Source: Hirsutella rhossiliensis (taxonomy: Eukaryota; Ascomycota; Sordariomycetes; Hypocreales; Ophiocordycipitaceae). From it: a stretch of DNA of 64,000 nt. A model generated the notes under the pieces. The model saw nothing but the letters and a program-made list of their open reading frames with translations. It made no database searches and was not told the DNA's origin. Positions 10,248 through 19,985 of this stretch are shown here, one piece after another. Made by a program: the position numbers and the translations under genes. The DNA is taken from positions 3,162,001 to 3,226,000 of the forward strand of contig NW_025408671.1 in the NCBI RefSeq assembly GCF_020360975.1. Reading direction: 5' to 3'. Within the stretch, counting starts at the first letter, position 1. Each line of letters begins with the position of its first letter.

Positions 10248-11790
10248 GTGGGTTACTTTGAAAGGATCCGCAAGCAGGAAGGAAGAGAGGCAGCTGCCAC
10301 GGCGATTTTCGCTATCAGCATGAAGGATATCGAAAGGGCGTTATCACCAAAGAAACCCATGTCAGAAGCAGAGCTACGCCGAACGATACCCCAGCGGTTC
10401 CACGATTTACTGCCTCTATTTATGAAGAAGGAAGCTGATAAGCTGAATCCTCATAAGCCAGGCATAGACCACGAAATCAGAATCAAGGAGGACCCGAATG
10501 GCCAGCAGTTACCACTACCGTATGGAGCACTATACGGTATGTCACGGAGGAACTCCTGGTTCTTAAGAAGACTCTACGAGACCTAGTGGATAAAGGATTT
10601 ATCCGTGCAAGCAGTTCAGAAGCAGCAGCTCCAGTCCTGTTTGTGAGGAAACCAGGTGGCGGGCTGCGATTCTGTTGTGACTACAGAGCGTTGAACGCAA
10701 TCACTAAGTCGGACCGTTACCCCTTCCTCTAATAGGGGACACTTCGCAACCTAAAAGATGCGAAGTGGTTCACTAAGGTCGACGTGGTACAAGCGTTCCA
10801 TAAAGTACGGGTTGCAGAAGGAGACGAGTGGAAGACAGCGTTCCGCACCCGGTACGGTCTCTTCGAATGGATGGTTACCCCGTTCGGGCTAAGTGGCGCG
10901 CCAGCAACCTTCCAGCGGTATATTAACGGTATCCTACGAGACTACCTCGACGAGTTCGCCTCTGCTTATATGGACGATATACTTATCTATTCGAGCGGGA
11001 GCAGAGAAGACCATTTCCGGAAGGTACGGTTAGTTTTAGAACGCCTCGCCGAGCATGGACTACACCTAGACCCGGAGAAATGCGAATTTGGAGTCAAGCG
11101 GATTAAGTACCTAGGATTCATTATTCACGCAGGAATTGGCATTCAGGCAGATCCCGACAAGATACGAGCAATAGTCAGTGGGCAGTCCCCGTTACCCAGA
11201 AGGGGTGCGCAGTTTTCTAGGATTCGTTAACTACTACCGGATATTTATACCGCAAGCCTCGGAAATAACTGCACCTAACAGCACTAACAGGAAGGGGACT
11301 AAGTTCAAGTGGACGGACGAGCACGATATGGCGTTCCAGACACTAAAGACGCTATTTACGAACGCCCTATTCTTACTCAATGGGATTTCGAGAGGCCAAC
11401 CTTCGTAGAAGCAGACTGTAGCGGCTGGGCGCTTGGGGGCACTTACGCAGGAAGTCGACGGACAACGCAAGCCAGTAGCGTTCCACTCGCAGAAGCTATC
11501 ACCGGCTGAGCGCAACTACCCAATCCATGATAAGGAAATGCTCGCTATTATTCGTTGTCTCGAACAATGGTCAGCCGAGCTACGAAGCTGTGATAACTTC
11601 GTTATCCTTACCGACCATAAGAACCTCGAGTATTTCATGACGCGCCAACAGCTCTCGGAAAGGCAGGCACGTTGGGCTGAATATCTCTCGCGTTTTAACT
11701 TCCAGCTCCAGTACCGTCCGGGACGAAAGCAGTGGTGCCAGACGCGCTCTCGCCGCGAACAGGACCGACCAAACGAAGCGGATCACGAAG
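10248..11790 (+). pseudogene. reverse transcriptase-RNase H remnant
   Basis: RT fingers and palm are recognisable: [19 protein letters not shown] (about 10650-10710), KVDVVQAFHKVRV, GLFEWMVTPFGLSGAPATFQ, and the catalytic YMDD at 10967-10978, then KCEFGVKRIKYLGFII. RNase H follows with FVEADCSGWALGG, the DKEMLAI segment and TDHKNLEYF. Breaks: a frameshift near 10540, in-frame stops near 10730, further shifts near 11170, 11400 and 11430. Palm and RNase H metal ligands that I can place are retained, so damage is mostly frame loss. Confidence 0.9.
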
Positions 11791-12099
11791 CACGAGATAT
11801 GCAGCTTATTCCAGAAGCAGCCCTACGTACCTACGTCGGAGTAACGTCGACTCAAGCGGGAGAAGGCGAAGAAGAACACACGGTTTTCACGACCCAGAGC
11901 TACAACAATTATGGCAGCAAACGGCAAACCAGGATCCAGTCTTTACAAGCGTTTATAACGCGGTACGAAACGGATCTCGGTCCCTCGACCCCAAGCTTAA
12001 GCTGAAGGTACAAGTCGCCGAGTGCTTTATTGATCCTCGGGGGCACCTACGACTACGTGGCCGCTTATGGGTGCCAGGCGCACCGATCACGACAGAAGC

Positions 12100-13440
12100 A
12101 GCAGCCAAGGCAGCACCGCTAGAGCAGGAGTCGCTAAACGAATTACGGGGCTCCTTAATCCAGAAGGTTCATGACTCCCATGTAGTAGGCCACCCGGGAC
12201 GGAAGGGACGATAGAAGCCGTATCCAGGGACTTCTACTGGCCGCTAATGCAACAGCATATCCGACGTTTCTTGCGTAACTGCGATGTCTGCGGCCGTACG
12301 AAGATATGGCGCGAGCATAAAGGGTCTACTTAGACCGCTACCCGTACCGGACCGCTTCTTCCGCCAGATACAGATGGACTTTATTACGGACCTCCCCCTT
12401 GCGAACGGTAACCGCTGCCTCTGGGTTATCAAGGACCGGCTAAGTAAGGAAGTTATACTCGAACCGATGCCAACGATGGAAGCGGAAGCATGTGCAGAGC
12501 GTTTTCTATGGTGCTTCGCCCGCTACCACTGGTGGCCCGACGCTATAACGAGCGATAGGGGCTCGAATGGGTAGGCCGCTTTTGAGGCACATGTGCAAGT
12601 TACTGGGGATCGACCAGCAGCTAAGCACGGCGTACCACCCCCAAACCGACGGAGGCCCTGAGAGGATGAACCAAGAAGTACAGGCATACCTCCGCGCCGT
12701 GATTAACCAGAACCAGAACGACTGGGATAAGTGGGTTCCCGCGGCTCAGATGGCGTTAAACGGTCGGGTCAATACCTCTATAGGGATGTCCCCATTCTTC
12801 GCTATACACGGCTATGAGCCGAAGTCACCAGTTCCCCTCGTTACGGAAGCATATGCGGAAGAGTATCCTCAGCATTCGCCAGAAACCAGGGCAAAGAAAT
12901 TTGTTACCAAACTACAACAGATTACGGACCTCTGCCAAGCATCAATGGCGACAGCTACGCAGCAACAAGAACGCTTCGCTAACAGACGACGGAACGCGGC
13001 AGAACGCTTCGAAGTAGGCGATAAGGTTTGGCTTGACTTACGGAACTACGCGTCAGAGCGACCTAAGAAGAAGTTCGACTGGCTGCACGCTAAGTATACG
13101 ATAAGCAAGGTACTCGACCCGTACACGGTTGAACTAGCAGACCTCCCGAGGGGCTGCTATAATAGGTTCCACGTCGACCAACTCCGGAGAGCGGGGACGG
13201 ACCCAATGCCTGGTCAGCAACGCACAGACGCTCAACCCCATCTATCCAAGTAGACGGGAGGCTCACCAAGTAGTAGAGGAAATACTATGCGCTAGGTGGA
13301 AGAGAACCGGCCGCGGCCGTAGGCGGGAGTCCTTGTACGCTGGCAAGGTTGGCAAGACCCGACCTGGACCTCTTTAGACAATATGCAACAGACAGCGGCC
13401 TTGGATAAGTACGAACAGAGATACGGCCCGGCTCTCGAAA
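12100..13440 (+). pseudogene. integrase with C-terminal chromodomain, remnant
   Basis: HHCC zinc region: VHDSHVVGHPGRKG, then RNCDVCGR. Catalytic DDE: Asp in QMDFITDLP, Asp in TSDRGSN, Glu in GPERMNQE. An intact stretch (12567-13253) carries the core end and the GDKVWLDLRN beta-barrel domain. After further frame changes a chromodomain is read from about 13267: EEILCARWKR...EVLVRWQGWQDPTWTSLDN. Defects include lost bases near 12566 and 12582 (next to G and T runs) and near 12215. Chromodomains direct integration toward particular histone marks in this family. Confidence 0.88.
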
Positions 13441-13672
13441 ACGATGGACCATACCAGCACCGACGAGTGGCAACGGAAGCACAGCCGGCCCAAATCCAGG
13501 GGCAAGTCGAAGGAATACAACCACAGCTGCAGATACAGGGCAAGAGAATACGCGGACCACTACGGGCTAGGACTAATGGCGACGCCCGTCGATAGTAACG
13601 GCACCAGACCCTATAGACGACGGCCTACGATCGTTGTAGGGGACCAGGAACAGGAAAAAGGGCACCAGCGCC

Positions 13673-13687
13673 AGAGAGGAGTAGGGG
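13673..13687 (+). other. polypurine tract candidate
   Basis: AGAGAGGAGTAGGGG ends four bases before the right LTR, the place where plus-strand synthesis would be primed. One T interrupts the purines. Confidence 0.55.
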
Positions 13688-13691
13688 CTAA

Positions 13692-13867
13692 TGTGAGGGC
13701 TACGCCCCGATGTGTAGATCTGGCATGGCCAGACTAGTCACGTGCGAGCGCCACGGACACGACTCCTAAAGGGAGCGATGTAGACACGTCTCCCCTTTAC
13801 ACTCTTTGTAGCTCAATTTACATCAATTACGCCCAGCACCTGTGCCAACAGTGCTGACCCCGTAACA
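13692..13867 (+). repeat. 3' LTR
   Basis: Begins TGTGAGGGCT and ends GTAACA; nearly identical to the left LTR. Confidence 0.95.
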
Positions 13868-13872
13868 GGGCC
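13868..13872. repeat. target-site duplication, right copy (GGGCC)
   Basis: Same five bases as 8071-8075, directly after the right LTR. Confidence 0.9.
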
Positions 13873-14760
13873 CTTGCAACTGGATATCGCGGCTGTGCCC
13901 GGCTATCTCGTGCCGAGTATGGGTGAGACGAACTCACCGGCAAAGGCAGAAGCGACGAGCAAGGACGGTAGGGAAGGCGGCAATTCTCCACTCCCGCCTG
14001 AAGCTTAAAGGATATCCGGCATATTCGACTTCAACGTCAACTTCGCCGCTGTCAGCAGGACACAGGCTATAGTACGCGTTAATAACGCCTCTAATTGTGG
14101 TGCCCCCTATTTTTCCTGGTGTGGCGGTGTTTTACCAGGTTAAGAATTGCAATATTATATGTTCAAGCGTTTGATTCAGCCCGAAGGGCGTTTACTCAGT
14201 CAGAAAGCAAGGCATAAAACCTCCTCTGATTGGCTAATTGGCCTGGCCCGTGCTCAACTCGTGCGCGGATTGGTCGACTGATAACGTCACCAAAGGAAGG
14301 CCCGCAAAAACTACCCCCTGAGCGTTGACTAGGAAACTAGCTTGCTTGGCAAGCTCTTCAGGAGTTTTCAGTTCTTCCTTTCTTCCATGCGGTCAATTTG
14401 TTGCGTTGCTATGCACGATTTTGACTGAATAGCCCCCGTGCCCCATACTCCTTACACTAAACTACATGGCGGCTGCTCCCCTTTTCTGTCGAACCTGTCA
14501 AACCCATCAGTTTGCTAACGGTATCTAGGCTCACACATGACCTCCGGCTGCCGGCCTACCTCTCAAGATTCCCTGGCTACCCTGTCTCCGGGAAGCAGTG
14601 CAGTTTCCTCCCTGATCATTCAGACCTGATCTAATTACCTGAAAGACAGCCTCCCCATCGAGATCTATCACGGTATTACACGTAGGACGTCGCAAAGCCT
14701 CCCTGCCCGAGCGAAATCGAGCAGTCTAGGTGTTTATGGTGTGGATACATATACAGCCAG

Positions 14761-15444
14761 ATGGAGGACGATATACCCCAGGCGGTTCGGAACTGCCATA
14801 CCTGCAAGCAATACCTGCCCGAAGTCGAATTTCGAAGCGTCAAGGACCCTACGAAGTTTACAAGAGACTGTGCTAGCTGTAAGGCACGCCGAAAGGAACG
14901 GGTAACCGAATCTCGAGCCGCCGTTGCCGCAATGCGGAATATCGCCTTGAGGCTATCGCCACGCAGAGCCAGGAAGAGGACGGATTCGCTAGCTAACCTG
15001 ACGCCTCCAAAGCGGACTGCGCCAACGCCTGCGTCTGTGAACGGCCTACAACCTCCTGTCATGCCTGCTTTATTCCGTGGCCAGGCGCCTGCACTGGGAC
15101 TGCCTATACCTCCGCTGGGGCCATCTACCCTAAGTGCTGTTGGGGGACCTTCCCCTATCCCTCCTACCCATGTCCTGCCAACAGTAGTTCTGGGCACGCC
15201 GATTCAAGACACTGCTTCTACGGCACCTGTTGTGCAAGGCACCCCTGTACCACAGGAATCGCTTCCTACCACTCCTTCATTATTGCCACAGTGTCATCGC
15301 CGCGGCCGTTATACTCGTCAAGGCACACAGCCTCAAGCGCGACAGTTTGATCAGAGTATTGATCCGCTTTTTACAGGTGACCTTAACTTGCCTGCCCTTA
15401 GTGAGGAAGATCAAGCTCTTGTGAGGAGTTCTATACTGCGCTGA
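14761..15444 (+). CDS. Helitron N-terminal ORF with Cys-rich motif and proline-rich tail
   Basis: Intact frame from ATG (MEDDIPQAVRN). An N-terminal Cys cluster (CHTCKQYLP ... CASCK, residues about 12-42) looks like a small zinc-binding module, followed by a basic segment and a long Pro/Thr/Leu-rich linker. It ends LVRSSILR at a stop, but the next frame continues with EEFYTALNDDKMHSCIRC, so one lost base probably separated it from the rest of the Helitron protein. It is the N-terminal part of the transposase or a separate accessory ORF. No host role is implied. Confidence 0.7.
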   Translation: MEDDIPQAVRNCHTCKQYLPEVEFRSVKDPTKFTRDCASCKARRKERVTESRAAVAAMRNIALRLSPRRARKRTDSLANLTPPKRTAPTPASVNGLQPPVMPALFRGQAPALGLPIPPLGPSTLSAVGGPSPIPPTHVLPTVVLGTPIQDTASTAPVVQGTPVPQESLPTTPSLLPQCHRRGRYTRQGTQPQARQFDQSIDPLFTGDLNLPALSEEDQALVRSSILR

Positions 15445-16640
15445 ATGACGACAAGATGCATAGTTGTATTCGTTGCCAGGAGCGTTGGTTCGATATGAAG
15501 CGAAATAGCTTGAAAATCTGCAGCCGCTGCATTGGTCGAGACAGGAAGAAAGCCCCTCACGAGCCCTACTTCTTTAGCGCTGCGCACAACCTTGACTTCG
15601 GGAAGTCCCCGGCAATCTACCTGATCTAACAATGGTCGAGGAGATGCTCATTGCTAGGGTTCACGTACACGTGAAGGTCCTGCAGGTACGTGGCGCTCAA
15701 TATAAATATCGCGGTCACGTTGTCCACTTCCTTCGCAATGTTGGCAGGCTATTTGAAGAGCTCCCAGTCCTACCTGAAGAGCTAGATATCGTCCTCCTGC
15801 GGCCTCCTAATATGGAGGGCGACCCTCGCTTCCGGCAACAGTTTGCTCGCGATTTCCGGGTACGCCGCTCATGCCTGTTGGCCTGGCTGCATTACCTACA
15901 ACGCCACCACGGGCTATCGCGATATCGCCGTGAGTCAGGATCGCCTGCACCGGCTTCCTCTTGATGGCAACATAGTTGCTTCCATTGCCAGCCAAGTGGC
16001 TGACATACCTGACGGCGAGGTCCCCCAAGGCCCCGTTGAGGAGGCTGTGGAAGAGGATCCTAGCGACGCCGACGCATCAGCGATCCCGAATTTGCAAGTT
16101 TCCGATACCGAATTGAACGCTCTGCAGTCCCGATTTCTTGATGGTACCCTAACCTGAGCGCATGACTGATCTGGAGTATATGCCGCGTAGCGCAAACTCT
16201 CCACCGGATGCCGCTGCCTTCCATTCGCAGGACCCCTATCGACGAATTCAACCGTTCCCAGCCGCTGCTAACGCTCGCGTTCCCTACCCTCTACCCTGAC
16301 GGCAAGGCCGACTTCGTGGAGCCTCGCCTACGGAGCATCACGTACCAGGACTACCTTGGCCATGCGATGAGATGGCATGACGGACGTTTTGCCCGCCATA
16401 AGACGTGGCCTTTCGTCGCCCTCAACACGCTGTTACGTGCGCAGGTCCGAAAGCGAAGTGACTACTTCGTCAAGCAACGCGACAGCCGCCGTCAACCCCT
16501 TACACGCGCTGACCTAGAGGAAGCGATGGCTGAGCCTGACGAGCCAGAGGCTCAGGACCTGATCCAGTCGATCACGCGCCAAGCCGCGGTAATCAGGGGC
16601 ACCTGTCCAGTCACCACCACGGCCTATATTGGCTAAGTGG
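15420..16640 (+). pseudogene. Helitron DUF6570-like and helicase-like N-terminal region, broken
   Basis: Successive frames carry MHSCIRCQERWFDMK and a second C-x-x-C pair (15458-15560), then VEEMLIARVHVHVKVLQVRG (from 15632), characteristic of the region before the Rep domain in fungal Helitrons. After another shift, a frame at 16208-16636 has FPTLYPDGKADF and YLGHAMRWHDGRFARHKTWPF, typical of the Helitron helicase-like N domain. Several one-base shifts separate the pieces. Confidence 0.75.
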
Positions 16641-17767
16641 CCACCCAGACTTAGATCCTGACAACGATCAGTCCCGGGAGCAATTCACCCGCATCTGGGG
16701 ATATCACGTATCTGCTGTCAACCCAGAGCCTCAGCGAATACAGGCGCCTGGGGAAGGGAATCCCCTGATCGGCAATCTATTGGAGCAGCCCCTTACGGTT
16801 CAGTTCCTATCAATGGTGGTCAACCGCGTGCAACGCCACCGCTGCAACAACTACTGTATGCAGCTCAATAAGCATACCAAGCAGGTGGAGTGCCGCTTTG
16901 GATTTCCTCACGGACAGCGCCTGCTAGCCTCCCTTGACAAGGTTCCTCATTCTAAGCACTGGAACTTCAGGGCGAGAGGAACGATGGCCAGATTAACCAC
17001 TACAACCGCTTGCTTACCGTTGCGTGGCTAGCCAATACAGATGTTTCGCCCTGCACGAGCCTCCAGCAGGTAATCGATTACGCGGCCAAATACTGCTCCA
17101 AGTCGGAAAAGAAGAGCGAGTCTTTTGCCCAGATCGGGAAGGCCCTGATGCCCCGGGTCAAGGACCACAACCCCCTTATTTCTTTCACGTCAAAGCTCCT
17201 CAATCAGCTGGTTGCTGAGCGGGATTACTCGAAGCAGGAGGTCAGCCACTTGCTCCTCGGCCTGCCGTTACAGGAAGGCTCACGAACCTGCCTGTACGTT
17301 TGCCGTAATCCTGACAGGCATTCCCGCTCCCTCCGTATTGACGGCGATGAGGTGGACGAGGCCCCCAATGTTTACGAAAAGTACACTCAACGCCCGGAAG
17401 CCCTAGCGGACCTAAGCTACGTCTCCTTCCTCAAGTGCTGGAATATCCGTCCTAGGGACCCTTCCAAGTGGAAGCAATGGCAGCCAGTCAACGTTAACGG
17501 CAGACCTCGTGTGTTGGTTTACTTTCCTCGCTATCAGGCTGATCCAGAAGGTCAACAGTGGCCAGATTACTGCCGTGTAAAGCTAACATTAAACCACCCA
17601 CATCGGCGGGTTGATGATCTCCTCACATTTGACGGCCAGCTTTTGGTTCTCACGCTGAGGCCTTCTCCTATTTCGCCTCGCCGCCCTTTTACCTGGGAAC
17701 CCCCCAGGAAGATCTTGACCTTCTTGGCCGCCGTGATATCGATGTCAATTACGACTGGACACGGCAT
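16641..17767 (+). pseudogene. Helitron Rep-helicase linker, broken
   Basis: The frame after 16600 reads HHHGLYWLSGHPDLDPDND and on to QFLSMVVNRVQRHRCNNYC (16780-16860), with a CRFGFP motif after a Cys pair. After a shift near 16970 the frame from 17010 continues QVIDYAAKYCSKSEKKSES and LLLGLPLQEGSR to about 17640. These blocks sit between the Rep and helicase domains in fungal Helitrons. I could not place a full HUH motif with certainty. Confidence 0.65.
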
Positions 17768-19224
17768 GTGGGTACATATCCGGAACTTCGAGACGGCTAC
17801 TGGAAAGACCTTATCGCTAGCCACCCCATGGCCAACGATGTGGAGGTCCTTGGCCCTCACTGGCGTAATACGCTGAATCCGCAACAACGGCTCGTGTACG
17901 ACACATTCATGGGTCACTTCCAGGCGAAAAATCCTACTCAAATCCTTCTCCACGTTGATGGTGGTGGTGGCACCGGCAAGTCGTTCCTTATCAAGGTGCT
18001 TTCCTCCCATCTTCAGGCGGCCGCTCTGCCGAATCCTAGCCCTATTTGCCGCGTAGCTCAACAGGCGTTGCGAGTAACCAGATACGGGCAGCACCATTCA
18101 TTCATTGCTACGCCTCCCAGTAGGTGGTGCTTTACCGACCTTCCCCAGCCGACGCAGCCGCCCTTCAGTCCCGCCTACGGCGTCAAATACCTCGTTATCG
18201 ATGAAAAGAGCATGCTGGGGATTGAGCAGCTCGCGCGGATCGATTCCCGTCTGCGACAGGCCTTTCCACAGCGTAGCCTCGAGTTCTTCGGTGGTGTGAG
18301 CGTCTTGCTTGTGGGCGATTTCTTCCAGTTACCACCAGTCCGGCAAAAGCCCTGTATTCGACTAGCACCAGCCTGTCTTCGTTGGAAAGGAGGGCATGTG
18401 GCCTACCGGTTATTTGACCGCACCGTCTTCCTGACCACGGTACAGCGCCAGGCTGGTGATGACCAGGCTCAGTTCCGTCAGGCGTTGCAGGAACTGCGTG
18501 AAGTCAAGTTATCCATACCGTCCTGGAACCTCCTTAGCAGTCGGGTACAGGCCAGGCTAACGCAGAGCGAGGTTGACAGCTTCAGGGCCGCTTTGCGGGT
18601 GTATTCTACAAGGGCCCGGGTCAACGAATACAACTACGAGCATATGGTGCATCTCAACGCCCCGGCAGTACAGGTGGAGGCAAAGAATCAGGGCAAGGGC
18701 GCGGGGCGGGCGCAAGCGACAATGCTGGCAATCTATCTAACAAGTTCCCTGTTGCTAAGGGCGCCAGGGTAATGCTCACTACTAACCTATGGCAGCCAGC
18801 TGGCCTAGTTAACGGTGCTCAGGGTACTGTATACGATATCGCCTGGAACGCAGGCGCCGAGCCATTGGAAGATCCCCCGGCCGTTATTATGGTGGACTTT
18901 GATAGCTACGACGGACCGCCATATCTAACAACTAACGAGGGCAGGAAAATCTCACCCATCCTCCCAGTCAGGCGTGATTTCCTAGTGGGCAACGAGACCT
19001 GCGCTCGCACGCAGTTTCCCCTGATGGTGGCGTTTGCTATCACTGTTCACAAATGCCAGAGCCTAACTAAGGATCAAATAGTTACTGATCTCGCTACACG
19101 CGACTTCCAGGCCGGTATTAGCTATGTTGCTGTGTCACGGGTTACGTCGCTGCAAGGCTTACTCCTTGAGGCGCCTTTCGATCGTCAGAGCCTCTATAAC
19201 CACACGCCGACGGAAGGTTTATAA
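17768..19224 (+). pseudogene. Helitron PIF1-family helicase domain, broken
   Basis: Walker A is clear (DGGGGTGKS, 17957-17983), then VIDEKSMLG (Walker B), a GDFFQLPPV motif, an RQ-type motif (TVQRQAGDDQAQFR), and the C-terminal TVHKCQSLT and YVAVSRVTSLQGL blocks (19045-19165). Between Walker A and B the frame slips: TGVASNQI and LLRLPVGGALP are in other frames (about 18040-18140). A last shift near 18772 divides the frame. 5'-3' PIF1-type helicases unwind the donor strand in rolling-circle transposition. Not functional as read. Confidence 0.85.
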
Positions 19225-19482
19225 GCCTGTCTCCCCTACGTGCTGCGTTTACGGCTAACTACAAAGGCTAAGGCAGGGATGAAGATGCGCCTCGCTGACC
19301 AACAACGGCGTCAGGGTCAACAGCTGAGCGATGCACCGTATCCACCACTCTACCTTGACTAAACGACGTCTTCCTATAAGCTACAGGGAAGGGGGAGGTT
19401 CGATATAGGGTATATAGTTAGATTGGGCCAGTCAAGGAGCGGTTTAAACGGCTGGATGGCCGCTGCAGGCGAAAGGGGGGTT

Positions 19483-19501
19483 CTAGGGGGTCCCCCCCTA
19501 G
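19483..19501. other. hairpin near the Helitron right end
   Basis: CTAGGGGG-TCC-CCCCCTAG: a perfect 8-bp stem with a 3-base loop, about 80 bp inside the proposed right boundary. A second one, CCGTTAAG with CTTAACGG (19553-19584, 16-base loop), sits at the boundary itself. Confidence 0.7.
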
Positions 19502-19584
19502 GAAAGTTGAATTGCAGGTATACGATGTTCACCCTTCGGGCTGGATATTCAGCCGTTAAGCCCCTTGCATTGGCAACTTAACGG

Positions 19585-19985
19585 GTGTTCGAAGTATTTT
19601 ATAACTTCACTCCATTAATATACGAGGATGGTATCCGGAATTCCGGAACCGCGCCCCAGGCCAAGAGAATTAGCTCCTATAACCCGCCCAGCTCGCTCAG
19701 TATTCTAAGCCTTGTCCGCAGTCGTTACGCATGACCCGTGGGGCATTGGAAGAAGCAGGCGTCGTGATATCGCATTGTGTTGCAAGCGAGCTACTGGTAC
19801 CCGGTCTCATAGTGAGGGTTAGCCAACTTGATTCTCCAAGCGACGGTAGACAGACACCACAGACTTTACGTATATATCGTGATGGTTCCGGCCTTTGTTT
19901 CAGCAATCCGGGTTCAAAGCAAACACTACGCATCGAACCTTTTTCCTCTCCCTATACTCTATTCGCCAAGTACCCCCATCCTGCA
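19585..19985 (+). promoter_or_regulatory. upstream region of the enterotoxin-like gene, with TATA-like sequence
   Basis: The 400 bp between the Helitron end and the ATG. TATATAT at 19871-19877 is about 110 bp before the ATG and is the best core-promoter candidate. The reading frame of the gene stays open upstream to 19731, but that part does not look like protein and precedes the signal peptide. Confidence 0.4.

Larger units (their letters stand above)
8076..13867 (+). mobile_element. Ty3/gypsy LTR retrotransposon, chromovirus type, complete but coding-defective
   Basis: 5,792 bp bounded by TG...CA LTRs of 177 and 176 bp and the GGGCC duplication. Inside, in order: leader with a 12-bp tandem repeat, gag with a degenerate zinc knuckle, aspartic protease, reverse transcriptase with YMDD, RNase H, integrase with intact HHCC and DDE positions, and a C-terminal chromodomain. 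PR-RT-RH-IN order with a chromodomain defines chromoviruses. The coding region is interrupted by many one-base frameshifts and several stops, so it cannot be autonomous as read. The LTRs differ only in the first dozen bases (one substitution and one indel), so insertion looks recent. Few mutations look like RIP C-to-T changes. The primer-binding region suggests self-priming. Confidence 0.95.
7999..14008 (+). pseudogene. short open frame split by the Ty3/gypsy insertion (possible disrupted gene)
   Basis: Removing the element and one copy of its GGGCC duplication joins 7999-8075 to 13873-14008 into one frame of 70 codons plus stop. It starts with ATG (MKVTWAPP) and ends LPPEA, with a codon completed exactly across the insertion point. 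The frame stays open on both sides of the element, which is what an insertion into coding sequence would leave. At 70 codons it may be chance, and no domain is recognised. A stop lies just upstream of the ATG (7981-7983). Confidence 0.3.
14139..19584 (+). mobile_element. decayed autonomous Helitron with non-canonical ends
   Basis: It carries Helitron replication-initiator/helicase coding sequence: a zinc-type N-terminal ORF, a DUF6570-like region, Helitron helicase-like N domain and a PIF1-type helicase. The classic 5'-TC and 3'-CTRR ends were not found. Instead the two ends share inverted sequence: ATTCAGCCCGAAGGGCG at 14174-14190 against the reverse complement of 19530-19546 (15 of 17), plus GTTAAG followed by TTGC..AAT at both outer ends. 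Near the right end are two hairpins (19483-19501; 19553-19560 with 19577-19584). Subterminal inverted repeats of this kind are known from Helitron2-type elements, including those described in Fusarium. Boundaries are approximate. Confidence 0.75.

Noticed and set aside
8076..19584. RIP (repeat-induced point mutation) as the cause of transposon decay
   Set aside because: The damage is mainly single-base indels, GC content stays high, and no excess of TA over CA/TG steps is obvious by eye.
19731..19985. Upstream extension of the enterotoxin-like frame
   Set aside because: Would bury the signal peptide 85 residues inside the protein; the ATG at 19986 fits secretion.
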